64,000 bases of DNA from JAGGTJ01 sp964457545 (GTDB lineage Bacteria > Desulfobacterota > DSM-4660 > Desulfatiglandales > Desulfatiglandaceae). Of the stretch, positions 9,474 through 18,098 are shown one piece after another. The DNA lies in the NCBI GenBank assembly GCA_964457545.1, contig CAYWEN010000002.1, forward strand, positions 1-64,000, written 5' to 3'. The translations under genes were made by a program, and so were the position numbers. Under the pieces are notes generated by a model that saw only the letters and a program-made list of their open reading frames with translations, was not told the DNA's origin and ran no database searches. Each line of letters begins with the position of its first letter. The stretch's first letter is position 1.

Positions 9474-10893
9474 ATGTTTCCCCTTTTATTAGGGCCAAAT
9501 CTTTTATTGCCCCTGCCACGGTTATAAGCTCTTTTTCTCCTATTGTTCTTACATCAAACAGGACCTTTTCTTTATTAACTCTTGTTATTATCGGCGGATT
9601 ATATTCCCTCAGCCACCTTTCCATGTACTGTGCAGACAGTTTTCTGGGTACGAGGCAGAGCATACGGCTTGGCAGTCTGAGCTGAGGCAGGGATCCTCCG
9701 CCTGTCATTGAATTGCCGTCTATCAGTTCAAGCGAAAAGTTCTCTGCGTTAATGCCTGTAACAAGTTTGACAAGATATTCTGCTTTTTCTTTAAGGGCAT
9801 CGTAAGATTGGAATATCATTTTCAGGACAGGAATTCTTTTTGCGGCCTTCTGTTTATCCATATAAAGCCGCAAGGTTTCTTCGAGTGCCATCAAGGTAAG
9901 TTTGTCTATTCTGAGTGCCCTTGCAAGCTGGTTCTCCCTGATGGCTTTTATCAGATCCTTTCGGCCAAGGATAATCCCTGCCTGGGGCCCTCCAAGAAGT
10001 TTGTCTCCACTGAATGTTACCAAATCAGCTCCCTGGATCAGTGCTTCCTGGACTGTTGGTTCCATTGGAAGTCCATAGTCAGAGAAACTTATCAGACATC
10101 CGCTTCCAAGATCTTCCATTACAGGTATGCCGTAACGTCTGCCAAGAGAGACCATTTCGCAAAGGGGAACGTCTTCAGCAAACCCTATTAAAGCAAAGTT
10201 GCTCTTGTGGACCTTTAGGAGCATGGAGGTATCAGAATCGATGGCCCTTTCATAGTCTGCAAGATGGGTCTTGTTGGTGGTTCCTACCTCTACCATCTGC
10301 GCCCCGCTTTTTCGCATTACATCAGGGATCCGGAAAGAACCTCCGATTTCCACCAATTGTCCGCGGGAGACTATAACTTTTTGCCCTTTTGCAATGGTTT
10401 CCAGGCAGAGAAGAACTGCCGCTGCATTGTTGTTTACAACCATTGCGGCTTCTGCATTGGTAAGGTCCTTTAACAGACTTTCAACGTGAATGTACCTGCT
10501 GCCGCGTTTCCCGCTGTTCATGTCATATTCCAGATTACAGTAGCCTCCAGGAAAAGATCCAAGTTTCTCAAGGACTGTTTCAGCGAGAGGGGAGCGACCA
10601 AGGTTTGTATGTATGATAACGCCGGTTGCGTTGATCACTGATCTCAAACTGGGTTGGGTTGTCTGTATAAGTTTTTCTTCTATCAGATCAATGACTTTTC
10701 CGGTTTTTAAACGGTTTTCATCTGTGAGGGTTTCGTTTTTTATTTGATTGCGTAGCTGTTCAAGGGTTTCCCTGATGACATTAATGACCACCTCCCTTGG
10801 ACAACTTTCAAGCAGTTTTGATATTCTATGGGTGTTAAGCAACTTGTCCACAGCAGGCATCTTTTTAAAAAGACAAGTTTTGTATTCTGTCAC
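9445..10893 (-). CDS. selA: L-seryl-tRNA(Sec) selenium transferase (SelA)
   Basis: A 482-residue PLP enzyme converting Ser-tRNA(Sec) to Sec-tRNA(Sec) using selenophosphate. Features: N-terminal MPAVDKLLNTHRI, then INATGVIIHTNLGRSPLAE (about residues 90-108), and TFSGDKLLGGPQAGII (about 295-310) with the PLP Lys in GDKLLGG. The start is set at GTG 10893, preceded by AAAAGGA. An ATG at 10938 is in frame but has no ribosome site and lies next to a repeat element. It is first gene of an operon with gmhA and the deoxyhypusine-synthase-like gene. Its presence shows that the organism makes selenoproteins; selB, selD and tRNA-Sec are not in the window. Confidence 0.95.
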   Translation of the reverse strand: MTEYKTCLFKKMPAVDKLLNTHRISKLLESCPREVVINVIRETLEQLRNQIKNETLTDENRLKTGKVIDLIEEKLIQTTQPSLRSVINATGVIIHTNLGRSPLAETVLEKLGSFPGGYCNLEYDMNSGKRGSRYIHVESLLKDLTNAEAAMVVNNNAAAVLLCLETIAKGQKVIVSRGQLVEIGGSFRIPDVMRKSGAQMVEVGTTNKTHLADYERAIDSDTSMLLKVHKSNFALIGFAEDVPLCEMVSLGRRYGIPVMEDLGSGCLISFSDYGLPMEPTVQEALIQGADLVTFSGDKLLGGPQAGIILGRKDLIKAIRENQLARALRIDKLTLMALEETLRLYMDKQKAAKRIPVLKMIFQSYDALKEKAEYLVKLVTGINAENFSLELIDGNSMTGGGSLPQLRLPSRMLCLVPRKLSAQYMERWLREYNPPIITRVNKEKVLFDVRTIGEKELITVAGAIKDLALIKGETCGTDNKKHT

Positions 10894-10944
10894 GTGTTTT
10901 TTTCCTTTTGGTTTGGCGGAAAATATATTTTCATTCATCAAGTG

Positions 10945-11098
10945 GTGCCCATCCATAAACAGAGTGTGGACAACAGTGAGTTTCCAATCCAGAAAATGAG
11001 ATATCTTTGTACAAGACCGGGAAAATAAAGAGCACGGAATCATACAGACATAGATTGGTGCAGGGATTGTGCAAAAAGGCTATTTACAGATGGAAACT
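10945..11098 (-). repeat. Dispersed intergenic element, full-length copy, upstream of selA
   Basis: Read on the minus strand it begins GTTTCCATCTGTAAAT, GCCTTTTTGCACAATCCC, passes GGTCTTGTACAAAGATATC and ATTTTCTGGATTGGAAAC, and ends GTTTATGGATGGGC. The order and spacing match the other copies. It occupies most of the selA upstream region (gap 10894-11234) and so could influence its expression. Confidence 0.8.
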
Positions 11099-11234
11099 GA
11101 ACATATATTTTTCTTTACATACGAGGGTTACGTATCCATTTTATATAAAACTATATATCAAGCGTTTCTTTTTTTCAATGTATTGAAAAATGAACTTGAA
11201 AATCAAGGGGGTTTCTGCTAAAAATAATCGGTAT

Positions 11235-11311
11235 GGTGAGTGTAGCTCAGTTGGTAGAGCACCGGGTTGTGGCCTCGGTGGTCGAGGGTTCAAGTCCCTT
11301 CACTCACCCCA
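11235..11311 (+). tRNA. tRNA-His (GTG)
   Basis: A cloverleaf can be drawn with acceptor GGTGAGTG pairing CACTCACC (including the extra G-1 typical of tRNA-His), D arm GCTCAGTTGGTAGAGC, anticodon loop TTGTGGC with anticodon GTG, T arm GAGGGTTCAAGTCCCTT, and an encoded CCA end. Confidence 0.97.
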
Positions 11312-11838
11312 CAATATTTACCTGATGTCAGAATTGCAGTTGCAGACCTGTCTTGTTTATGGTTTTTCATATTGGCCTGTTACAATGATTATAACAGGGC
11401 AATGGAAAACATGTTAAATCAGATATCAGCAGGGTGTATGATCAAACTCCGAATTCTTCATGATGAGTATATGAAACAGGTCGAACAAAGGCTACAGGAC
11501 AGATGGTCTTTCTAACTTGATAATGTCTTTTGCTGATATTGTACCCTGAATACACAGGTCTTCAGGCTATTAAACAAGACCTTCCCCTCCTTTTTGTCCG
11601 ATTCCTGCATTCGCTTGAAATCCTTACCTCTCTTGAATTTGAATGAAATATTTTGCAAAGGTTCTGGTTTGTCCACTTGTGATCTTTGCATTTTGGTATA
11701 TTAGTCTGTCTTGATTCTTCTGTCTTTTTACCGATATCTTTTATTGATATCTGTATCAAAGGGCAGATTGTCTCGAAGCTGTCAAGTAAAAGATTATATA
11801 ATGTTTTGGCAAAGGATTGTACCAAGGGAGATAGCAGT
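11312..11838. other. Gene-free stretch between tRNA-His and rfbB
   Basis: About 530 bases with no convincing gene. A 37-codon frame from the ATG at 11402, with AGGG nearby, exists but has no recognisable features. No terminator-like hairpin or repeat element is obvious. Confidence 0.4.
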
Positions 11839-12885
11839 ATGAAAAACATATTAATTACCGGCGGATGTGGCTTTATTGGAACCAACTTTATCAGATATCT
11901 GCTTGAAGAATCAGATTTCAAGGGGCGAATAATAAATATTGACAGCCTTACATATGCCGGTACCCCTGAGAATCTTAGCGATATAAGGGAACGGTTTTCA
12001 GACAGGTATCTGTTTGTCAGAGGGGATATATGTGATAGGGAACAGGTGTTTACCCTGTTTGATGAACATGATATTGATGCTGTCTGTCATTTTGCAGCCG
12101 AGTCACATGTAGACCGTTCCATTGTTGGGCCGGATGCCTTTATCAGAACAAACATAATGGGGACATTCAATCTCCTTGAGGCAGCGAGGGCACATAGAGA
12201 CAGATTGGAACTGTTTCATCATATAAGTACGGATGAGGTGTATGGCAGTCTTGATGATGACGGTTGCTTTACAGAACAGACCCCGTATCAGCCAAGCAGC
12301 CCTTATTCTGCTTCAAAGGCGGCCTCTGATCATCTTGTAAGGGCATATCACAGGACATATGATCTTCCTGTTACCATATCCAACTGTTCCAATAACTATG
12401 GACCATATCAGTTTCCGGAAAAACTGATACCTTTAATGATTTTGAATGCCCTTGCTTACAAGCCTTTGCCTGTCTATGGTAATGGGACCAATGTGCGGGA
12501 CTGGCTTTATGTTAAAGATCACTGCAAGGCTGTATGGATGATTATGCAGCATGGCAGGAGAGGTGATACATACAACATCGGGGGGGGAACTGAACTGGAA
12601 AACATACGGCTGGTTGAGATGATATGCGATTTTATGGACAGCCTGGACTTTAAAGAGGGTCGTTCAAGACGTGAACTCATAACCTTTGTAAAGGACAGGC
12701 CCGGTCATGATTATAGATATGCCATTGACAGCACAAAACTGAGATGTGAGTTGGGATGGGAGCCGGAGGAGTCGTTTGAGTCAGGTCTTGAAAAGACTGT
12801 TCACTGGTACCTTGAAAACAATGAATGGATTGACAGGGTGATGAATTCTGAGTATCAAAGGTGGATCAGAACACACTATGTATAA
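11839..12885 (+). CDS. rfbB: dTDP-glucose 4,6-dehydratase (RfbB/RmlB)
   Basis: A 348-residue short-chain dehydrogenase/reductase of the extended type, converting dTDP-glucose to dTDP-4-keto-6-deoxyglucose for surface polysaccharides. Rossmann motif GGCGFIGTNF (residues 8-17), AESHVDRSI near 88, catalytic STDEVYG with YSASKAASDHL (Tyr and Lys of YxxxK), NNYGPYQFPEKLIP and a C-terminal RPGHDYRYAID are all family hallmarks. The start at ATG 11839 is supported by AAGGGAG and by alignment with the usual N-terminus. No other rml genes are in the window. A small kinase gene follows after 44 bases. Confidence 0.95.
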   Translation: MKNILITGGCGFIGTNFIRYLLEESDFKGRIINIDSLTYAGTPENLSDIRERFSDRYLFVRGDICDREQVFTLFDEHDIDAVCHFAAESHVDRSIVGPDAFIRTNIMGTFNLLEAARAHRDRLELFHHISTDEVYGSLDDDGCFTEQTPYQPSSPYSASKAASDHLVRAYHRTYDLPVTISNCSNNYGPYQFPEKLIPLMILNALAYKPLPVYGNGTNVRDWLYVKDHCKAVWMIMQHGRRGDTYNIGGGTELENIRLVEMICDFMDSLDFKEGRSRRELITFVKDRPGHDYRYAIDSTKLRCELGWEPEESFESGLEKTVHWYLENNEWIDRVMNSEYQRWIRTHYV

Positions 12886-12929
12886 AGATCGTGCATGAAT
12901 CTGCAAAAAGAGCAGGAAGGAGGTAGCGG

Positions 12930-13598
12930 TTGGAGACAGTGGTTTTATCTTTGGGAGGGTCTGTAATTGTTCCTGATGAAATAGATACCATGTTCCTTTC
13001 TCAATTCAGAGATTTGGTTATGGAATTGTCTTCCATGCGTTTTATTATAATTTGCGGGGGCGGCAGGGTTTGCAGACGATATCAGGATGTTGCAAGATCA
13101 TTGTCATATATCTCTGCGAATGATCTTGACTGGCTGGGGATTATGGCTACAAGACTCAATGCCGAACTGATGCGTGTACTGTTTAACAAGTATGCCTCTG
13201 AAAAGGTTATACATGACCCGGAAGAGGATATAGATGAAACCAGGCGGATTGTAATTGGGGCCGGATTCAGACCCGGCTGTTCCACTGATTTGCGTGCGGT
13301 ACAGTTGGCAAAACGTTTTGGAGCCAACAGGGTTGTAAATATATCAAACGTAAACTATATATATGATTCTGATCCAAATAAAAACCCTGATGCAGTTCGG
13401 CTGAGGCATATCGCCTGGCAAGATTTTATCAGGCTGGTAGGTTCTGATTGGGAACCAGGCCTTAATATGCCGTTTGATCCGGTTGCTTCGAAAGAGGCAA
13501 GCCGATTTGGGCTTGAGGTGGTAATTATAGGAAATTCTATTGGTAATCTGAAAAAATTGCTTGCGGGAGGGGAATTTGAAGGAACAGTTATTTCATAG
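12930..13598 (+). CDS. pyrH: UMP kinase, archaeal-type PyrH
   Basis: A 222-residue amino-acid-kinase-fold protein that should phosphorylate UMP. Motifs: LSLGGSVIVPDEID at the N-terminus, IICGGGRVCRRYQ (about 40-52), an RLNAEL helix, GFRPGCSTDLRAVQLAKR (about 112-129) and NVNYIYDSDPNKNPDA (about 142-157). The short length and the G-G-S-V-x-V-P-D motif match the archaeal UMP-kinase branch better than the roughly 240-residue bacterial PyrH. It starts at TTG (12930) after a strong AGGAAGGAGG. Whether the genome also has the bacterial-type pyrH cannot be seen here. Confidence 0.82.
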   Translation: METVVLSLGGSVIVPDEIDTMFLSQFRDLVMELSSMRFIIICGGGRVCRRYQDVARSLSYISANDLDWLGIMATRLNAELMRVLFNKYASEKVIHDPEEDIDETRRIVIGAGFRPGCSTDLRAVQLAKRFGANRVVNISNVNYIYDSDPNKNPDAVRLRHIAWQDFIRLVGSDWEPGLNMPFDPVASKEASRFGLEVVIIGNSIGNLKKLLAGGEFEGTVIS

Positions 13599-13779
13599 GG
13601 ACAGAGCAATATGGGTGGATTAGGAATATCCTGTCTGTACTGCCAGATATAAAGATACAGGTAATTAAGCCTCATAAAGGGCTGCGGAAGTTTGTTTTTG
13701 TGTTTTCTGCATTACCTGTTGAAACTGATACGGTTCCTCTGTTCCGGATTTCTTGATATGCTTTTAATAAAGGAAGATC

Positions 13780-14598
13780 ATGGAAAATATGCACTCTGTT
13801 ATTCTTGGTATTCTTCAGGGCCTGGCCGAGTTCTTACCTGTAAGCAGTTCGGGACATCTCGTTTTATGCCAGGAATATCTCGGGCTTAAAGAACCTCAGC
13901 TTCTTCTCGATCTGCTCCTTCATTTAGGGACACTTCTTGCGGTATGTGTATATTTTTACTCTGATCTTAAAGATATGGTTCGAGAGACCGTGTCATTTTT
14001 TCGGGATATGTATAATGGCAGGGTGCATTTCAGTGATATACATACCAGACCTCATGCAGAACTGGCAATAATGGTTCTTGTTGGTACTGTTCCCACTGGT
14101 ATAATAGGGCTGACGTTTCGTTCATATCTGGAAAAACTGTTTTCCGATCCGGTAATGGTTGGTTATGCTTTGATAACTACAGGCTTTATTTTGTTAATTT
14201 CCCGATTCTTGCCGGGGGATGAGAACAGAACAGGTCATGTAATGATCCTTCCAGCCCTCCTGATTGGTACTGCCCAGGGTATTGCGCTTATCCCCGGAAT
14301 ATCAAGATCCGGAATTACCATTGTATGTGGTATGTTATGCGGTCTTAAGCGGGAGCTTGCCGCACGTTTTTCCTTTCTGCTTGCCATACCTGCGATCCTC
14401 GGTGCAGTAGTTCTTCAATTACATTCAGAAACCCCTGTTTCCGGAGAATGTTTTTCCTTGTTTGCAGGTTTTGTTACATCTGCAATAGTGGGCCTGTTTG
14501 CCCTTAAGATATTGATGGGCATTGTAAACAGAGGACGTTTGTATCTTTTTTCTCCATATTGCTGGTTTGCAGGTGCATTGGCAATCTGTTTTGCATAA
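13780..14598 (+). CDS. uppP: Undecaprenyl-diphosphatase (UppP/BacA)
   Basis: A 272-residue integral membrane phosphatase that recycles undecaprenyl pyrophosphate to the monophosphate lipid carrier for peptidoglycan and O-antigen. Both family motifs are present: LQGLAEFLPVSSSGHLVL (about residues 11-28) with the catalytic Glu, and GTAQGIALIPGISRSG (about 165-180). Seven to eight hydrophobic segments are visible. AGGAAG precedes the ATG. It is separated by 181 bases from the upstream kinase gene and converges with a histidine kinase gene 13 bases downstream. Confidence 0.95.
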   Translation: MENMHSVILGILQGLAEFLPVSSSGHLVLCQEYLGLKEPQLLLDLLLHLGTLLAVCVYFYSDLKDMVRETVSFFRDMYNGRVHFSDIHTRPHAELAIMVLVGTVPTGIIGLTFRSYLEKLFSDPVMVGYALITTGFILLISRFLPGDENRTGHVMILPALLIGTAQGIALIPGISRSGITIVCGMLCGLKRELAARFSFLLAIPAILGAVVLQLHSETPVSGECFSLFAGFVTSAIVGLFALKILMGIVNRGRLYLFSPYCWFAGALAICFA

Positions 14599-14611
14599 AT
14601 ATGAATGAAAA

Positions 14612-16120
14612 CTATATCTGGTTGGCGGGCAGTTTTATGAGAAAGGTTGTTCCCCTGCCGGGGTTGCTAAATGCTCTGATCTCTCCTTTATGCGCCTGAA
14701 CTATTCTGTAGGATATGGCAAGGCCTAAACCGGATCCATTTGAGCGTGTGGTAAAAAAGGGCTCAAATATATGCATCAGGTTTTCTTCGTTTATACCTGC
14801 TCCTGTATCCTGAATGCTTATCTCTACGTGACTGTCTTTTTTTATTGTACGGATGGTAATTTTTCCGCCATCTTTCATAGCCTCTATGCCGTTAATGATT
14901 ATATTCATGAAGACCTGTTTCAATCTGTCGGGATCACAGTTTGTTTCAGCTGTGCCTTGATCAAGATCTGTTTCGAATATGTACTTGTCCGCGGGATAAA
15001 GAGATCTTATGATTTTAAGGACATCAAGAATCGTTGCATTTATTGATGCTGGCCTTATTAACAGTTTGTATTCTTTTGTAAAATCCCTCAGATCGCAGAC
15101 AAGTGTTTCCAGCCTTTGTACCTCTTCAATCATCATATCCAGTTTCTTTATAGTCTGTTCTTCAGTGGTGTTGTTTCTTATCTGCTTGGAAAATCCTCCT
15201 ATTATCATTAAAGGATTGCGTATTTCATGGGCTACACTGGCAACAGCCTGTCCAACAGCGGCAAGACGTTCTGTCTGAAGCAGTTTTTTTTCCATTTCTT
15301 TATGCTCGGTCATGTCTCTGATAATAGCTGTAAGGTTGGGTTCAGAGTCTGTTTCATAAAAAGACAGACTGATATCAGCAGGGAACTCTTCACCGGTCTT
15401 TCTGAGAGCAGTTACGGATATGGTTTTTCCCCTGGTTCCGGATTTTTTTGTTTTAAGCAAATTTTTTATCAACTTGCGGAGGTTGCCGTACTTTTCCGGA
15501 ATCAGTATCCTTAAATCTTTACCAATGATTTCTTTTCTGGACCAACAGAAAATTTCCTGGGCAGCATTGTTGAACAGGACAATTTTATGATCGCTGTTTA
15601 TAGACAGTATGGCATCTGTTGCCGTGTCAAGTATGGCCCTGAATCTTTTTTCCGAGGCCTTTAATTTTTTTATAACCTTGTAGTATTCAGTAATGTCCCT
15701 TGATATGACTACAAAACACTCCGGCATGTGTTTTTGAGCCTGCAGTAAATACATAACTGTAAAGTGTCTTTTATCTTTATCTACATTGTGTTCATGATAT
15801 GTTGATCTGATTTTGCCTTTTGTTTTGTTACATGTCTTGATAGGACACCGGCAGGGAGTGTTGTTGTTATGTATGATTTCGTAGCATTTTTTCCCTGTTG
15901 CGTTTTCTTTGCTGAGATTGTAATGATCAAGAAAACTTTTGTTGGCGTCTTGTATAACAAAGTCCTTGTTTATGATAATTATTTCTTCTTCTATTCTGTC
16001 AAAAAGGTTCTGGAAGAAAAAGGCCCTTTGCTTAAGCATTTCGGTCTCTTCTTCTTTTGTTCTGATTTCTTTTTTAAGGAGGGCTACCTGTTTTTCAAGA
16101 TTTTCAACGGTGGTTTGCAT
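14612..16120 (-). CDS. Cytoplasmic PAS-domain sensor histidine kinase
   Basis: A 502-residue kinase with no membrane segments. An N-terminal coiled coil (about 1-40) precedes a Cys-rich PAS domain (about 45-155, with PCRCPIKTCN) and a second PAS (about 165-280, AILSINSDHKIVLFNNA, GEEFPADISLSF). The HisKA domain holds VASVAHEIRNPLMIIGG with the phospho-acceptor His (about 305). The ATPase domain has FMNIIINGIEAM, DTGAGINEENL and SGLGLAISYRIV. The Cys cluster in PAS 1 may sense redox or bind a metal, which is inference. The start is set at ATG 16120 with AAGGAGA upstream; an in-frame ATG at 16219 lacks a ribosome site. No response regulator gene is adjacent, so the partner lies elsewhere. Confidence 0.88.
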   Translation of the reverse strand: MQTTVENLEKQVALLKKEIRTKEEETEMLKQRAFFFQNLFDRIEEEIIIINKDFVIQDANKSFLDHYNLSKENATGKKCYEIIHNNNTPCRCPIKTCNKTKGKIRSTYHEHNVDKDKRHFTVMYLLQAQKHMPECFVVISRDITEYYKVIKKLKASEKRFRAILDTATDAILSINSDHKIVLFNNAAQEIFCWSRKEIIGKDLRILIPEKYGNLRKLIKNLLKTKKSGTRGKTISVTALRKTGEEFPADISLSFYETDSEPNLTAIIRDMTEHKEMEKKLLQTERLAAVGQAVASVAHEIRNPLMIIGGFSKQIRNNTTEEQTIKKLDMMIEEVQRLETLVCDLRDFTKEYKLLIRPASINATILDVLKIIRSLYPADKYIFETDLDQGTAETNCDPDRLKQVFMNIIINGIEAMKDGGKITIRTIKKDSHVEISIQDTGAGINEENLMHIFEPFFTTRSNGSGLGLAISYRIVQAHKGEIRAFSNPGRGTTFLIKLPANQI

Positions 16121-16336
16121 GGGTGTTCTCCTTATAATCCCGCAGGTTGATATGTCTTGTTGCGCCCGGTATGAGCAGGCATCAGTACCATGAAAAATTG
16201 CTGTTTGGCTCCCATTCATAAATGATGTGCTTTGTTATGGATCAAGGTATGGCTAAGACCTTAATCACAGGGATTTATGCCCAGTATTAAAATCCTGGTG
16301 GCAGGTGTAGGCAAACAACCAACTTATGGGTGGGAA

Positions 16337-17065
16337 CTATCTGAGGGCAGATAAAATCATCAGTATGCCCATCCCAATGAGCAAAATCAGTATAAGCCTG
16401 ATATATGATGATGTGGATACCCTCGAATATAGAAGACTTCCTGTGTATACACCGCATATTACAGGCAGAGCACTGATTGACAGGTATCGCAGTACCAGAG
16501 TATTTGTAAGTCCTGATATCCATTGGGCAAGGGCTATAAGGAACCCTGTGACAAGAAAAAAGACTGATAGTGTGGCCTTGATCCTGTCTTTATGCCATCC
16601 GGCCAGCATGGTATATATGATTGTGGGAGGGCCGCCGGCACTGAAGGCTCCTCCAATGATTCCTGTTGCAAATCCGGCTATGTATGGACTGTAAGGCGGC
16701 ATTTTTATTGTTTTTGGCCTGAATCTGAGATTGAATGAGGCATAGCCTATAAGTAATATCCCCAAAAGAATTTTAATCCAGTTATTATCTGCCTTTTTTA
16801 ATATGTACACACCTGCAATAATACCGGGAAGACAGCCGATTATAAGGGGCCGTGTTTTTTCCCAATCCAGATGCTCTCTGAGTTGTATGGTCAGATAGGT
16901 GGTGATAAGCAGTCCGTTCAAAACACAGAGGGGAACTGCTGTTTTTGCATCCATGAACAGTAGTAAAAGGGGCATTGCAAACAGGGCTGAACCAAAACCT
17001 GTAAGCCCCTGTATGAAACCTGCAAAAAAGGAGACAAATACAATTGCAATGTATATGGTCAGCAT
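16337..17065 (-). CDS. TauE/SafE-family membrane permease
   Basis: A 242-residue integral membrane protein with about seven or eight hydrophobic segments. The two family half-repeats start with GFIQGLTGFGSALFAMPLLL (about residues 17-36) and GFATGIIGGAFSAGGPPTII (about 130-149), matching sulfite/organosulfonate exporters of the TauE/SafE (DUF81) family. The substrate cannot be deduced. It is isolated, lying on the minus strand with a copy of the dispersed element immediately upstream. The start has no clear ribosome site, so a slightly later start is possible. Confidence 0.85.
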   Translation of the reverse strand: MLTIYIAIVFVSFFAGFIQGLTGFGSALFAMPLLLLFMDAKTAVPLCVLNGLLITTYLTIQLREHLDWEKTRPLIIGCLPGIIAGVYILKKADNNWIKILLGILLIGYASFNLRFRPKTIKMPPYSPYIAGFATGIIGGAFSAGGPPTIIYTMLAGWHKDRIKATLSVFFLVTGFLIALAQWISGLTNTLVLRYLSISALPVICGVYTGSLLYSRVSTSSYIRLILILLIGMGILMILSALR

Positions 17066-17075
17066 GACGAATTAA

Positions 17076-17205
17076 TGCCCATACGGAAATAGATTCTGGT
17101 CACTGTCTGGTTTCCGGTCCATGGATGAGAGTTTTTGTACAGGATCCAGGAATTTTGCAGATTGACACCGGAATTGTGCAAAAAAGGCCGTTTACGGATG
17201 GAAAC
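17076..17205 (-). repeat. Dispersed intergenic element, full-length copy, upstream of the TauE gene
   Basis: On the minus strand: GTTTCCATCCGTAAACGG, then CCTTTTTTGCACAATTCC, GTGTCAATCTGCAAAATTCC, TGGATCCTGTACAAA, CATCCATGGACCGGAAACC and TGACCAGAATCTATTTCC. This is one of the cleanest copies. It ends about 10 bases from the start codon of the permease gene. Confidence 0.85.
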
Positions 17206-17359
17206 GAATCGGGCTCAGAGGTGGCGTATAATGCTGTCTGCCGAAATGGTCCTGGACTTTTTATTCAGCATCTGAATCTTTCATGATCTTTTTTGGTAAT
17301 GACCTCTTGATGTTGTTGAGGTGAGGCAGTACCTCGCTAACTTCAGTTTTAGGGTTTGT

Positions 17360-17587
17360 TCAAGGAGAATGCACCTTGCCTTGTTTTTGGTTTTGCTTGT
17401 CAAAAAGTGCAAGACAATCACTTTTCCAAAGACATGATTCTTCTCTGCATCGGGTGACTCTGTCTGTTCCATAACATTCAATACTGTTTTCTGTACGTTG
17501 TATAGAGCGTATTATGTCTGTCTTTTTCATTCTGTATGTGTTGATACCCATTTCTCTGGCCATCTTTCTGATTTGATTGAATTTCAT
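17360..17587 (-). CDS. Small SAP/Rho-N-like domain protein
   Basis: A 75-residue protein. Residues 1-32 (MKFNQIRKMAREMGI, then YRMKKTDIIRSIQ) fit the short helix-extended-helix of SAP or Rho N-terminal domains that contact nucleic acids. A second part has four Cys (ECYGT, TRCREESC, KSDC) that may bind a metal. Small proteins of this layout are common in sulfate reducers and their function is not known to me. GAAGGA precedes the ATG. It stands alone, with a gene-free region on its upstream side. Confidence 0.7.
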   Translation of the reverse strand: MKFNQIRKMAREMGINTYRMKKTDIIRSIQRTENSIECYGTDRVTRCREESCLWKSDCLALFDKQNQKQGKVHSP

Positions 17588-17983
17588 ATCTGTTTTCCTT
17601 CTGCTTTTATTTTGTAGATCGGTTGCATGATTCGGTTTTCAAGAAAATTGTTTGTAACTTGTTCATATTATGTGTTGTGCTGTATCAGTTTAATAATTAG
17701 GGGGATAACAGTGAACATACCACCGGGGCAAGAGGATTCTTCTTCCGCTCCGGCCCCTGTTTATTGAGCTGTTACGTTGTGATGTTGATATGGCAAGAGA
17801 CAAGATCAATGTCATTTTTTATAACAATCTGTCCTGCTACTTGATTGTATCTCTATTTTCAGGTTAAATCAAACTTATTGAATTATCCTGGATGATAAAT
17901 CTGGTTTCAGAAAAGACTCTTTTCAGGCACCTGAAGTGCATGGTCTGTAAAATCTGTAACCTTTTACCGTTAAGCTACACATA
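17588..17983. other. Gene-free stretch
   Basis: About 400 bases without a credible gene. A GTG at 17711 with a good GGGGG site opens a frame of only 18 codons before TGA; I see no continuation that would make it a gene. It may be the remnant of something longer. Confidence 0.4.
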
Positions 17984-18027
17984 CAAAAAAAGCCGCTATC
18001 ATATTGATCATTGCCTATGATAGCGGC
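17984..18027 (-). terminator. Rho-independent terminator of the hsp20 cluster
   Basis: GCCGCTATCAT (17992-18002) and ATGATAGCGGC (18017-18027) form a perfect 11-bp stem. On the minus strand the stem is followed by a run of seven T. It lies 72 bases past the stop of the last hsp20 gene. Confidence 0.93.
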
Positions 18028-18098
18028 CCTGAATCCGAGATCGAGCTATGGTTAACAAAGGAAGAAGTTTACATGTTTTGTATTGTTGTGATTTGGAT

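Noticed and set aside
11402..11515. A 37-codon frame with AGGG upstream after tRNA-His
   Set aside because: Too short, with no recognisable domain or conserved context; kept only as a note in the gap entry.
16120..16219. Upstream ATG at 16219 as start of the PAS kinase
   Set aside because: No ribosome site; the ATG lies in a stretch resembling the element edge, while ATG 16120 has AAGGAGA.
17711..17770. A GTG with a strong ribosome site followed by 18 codons and TGA, considered as a second selenoprotein
   Set aside because: After the TGA only four more codons follow before another TGA, and no family motif or hairpin is seen.
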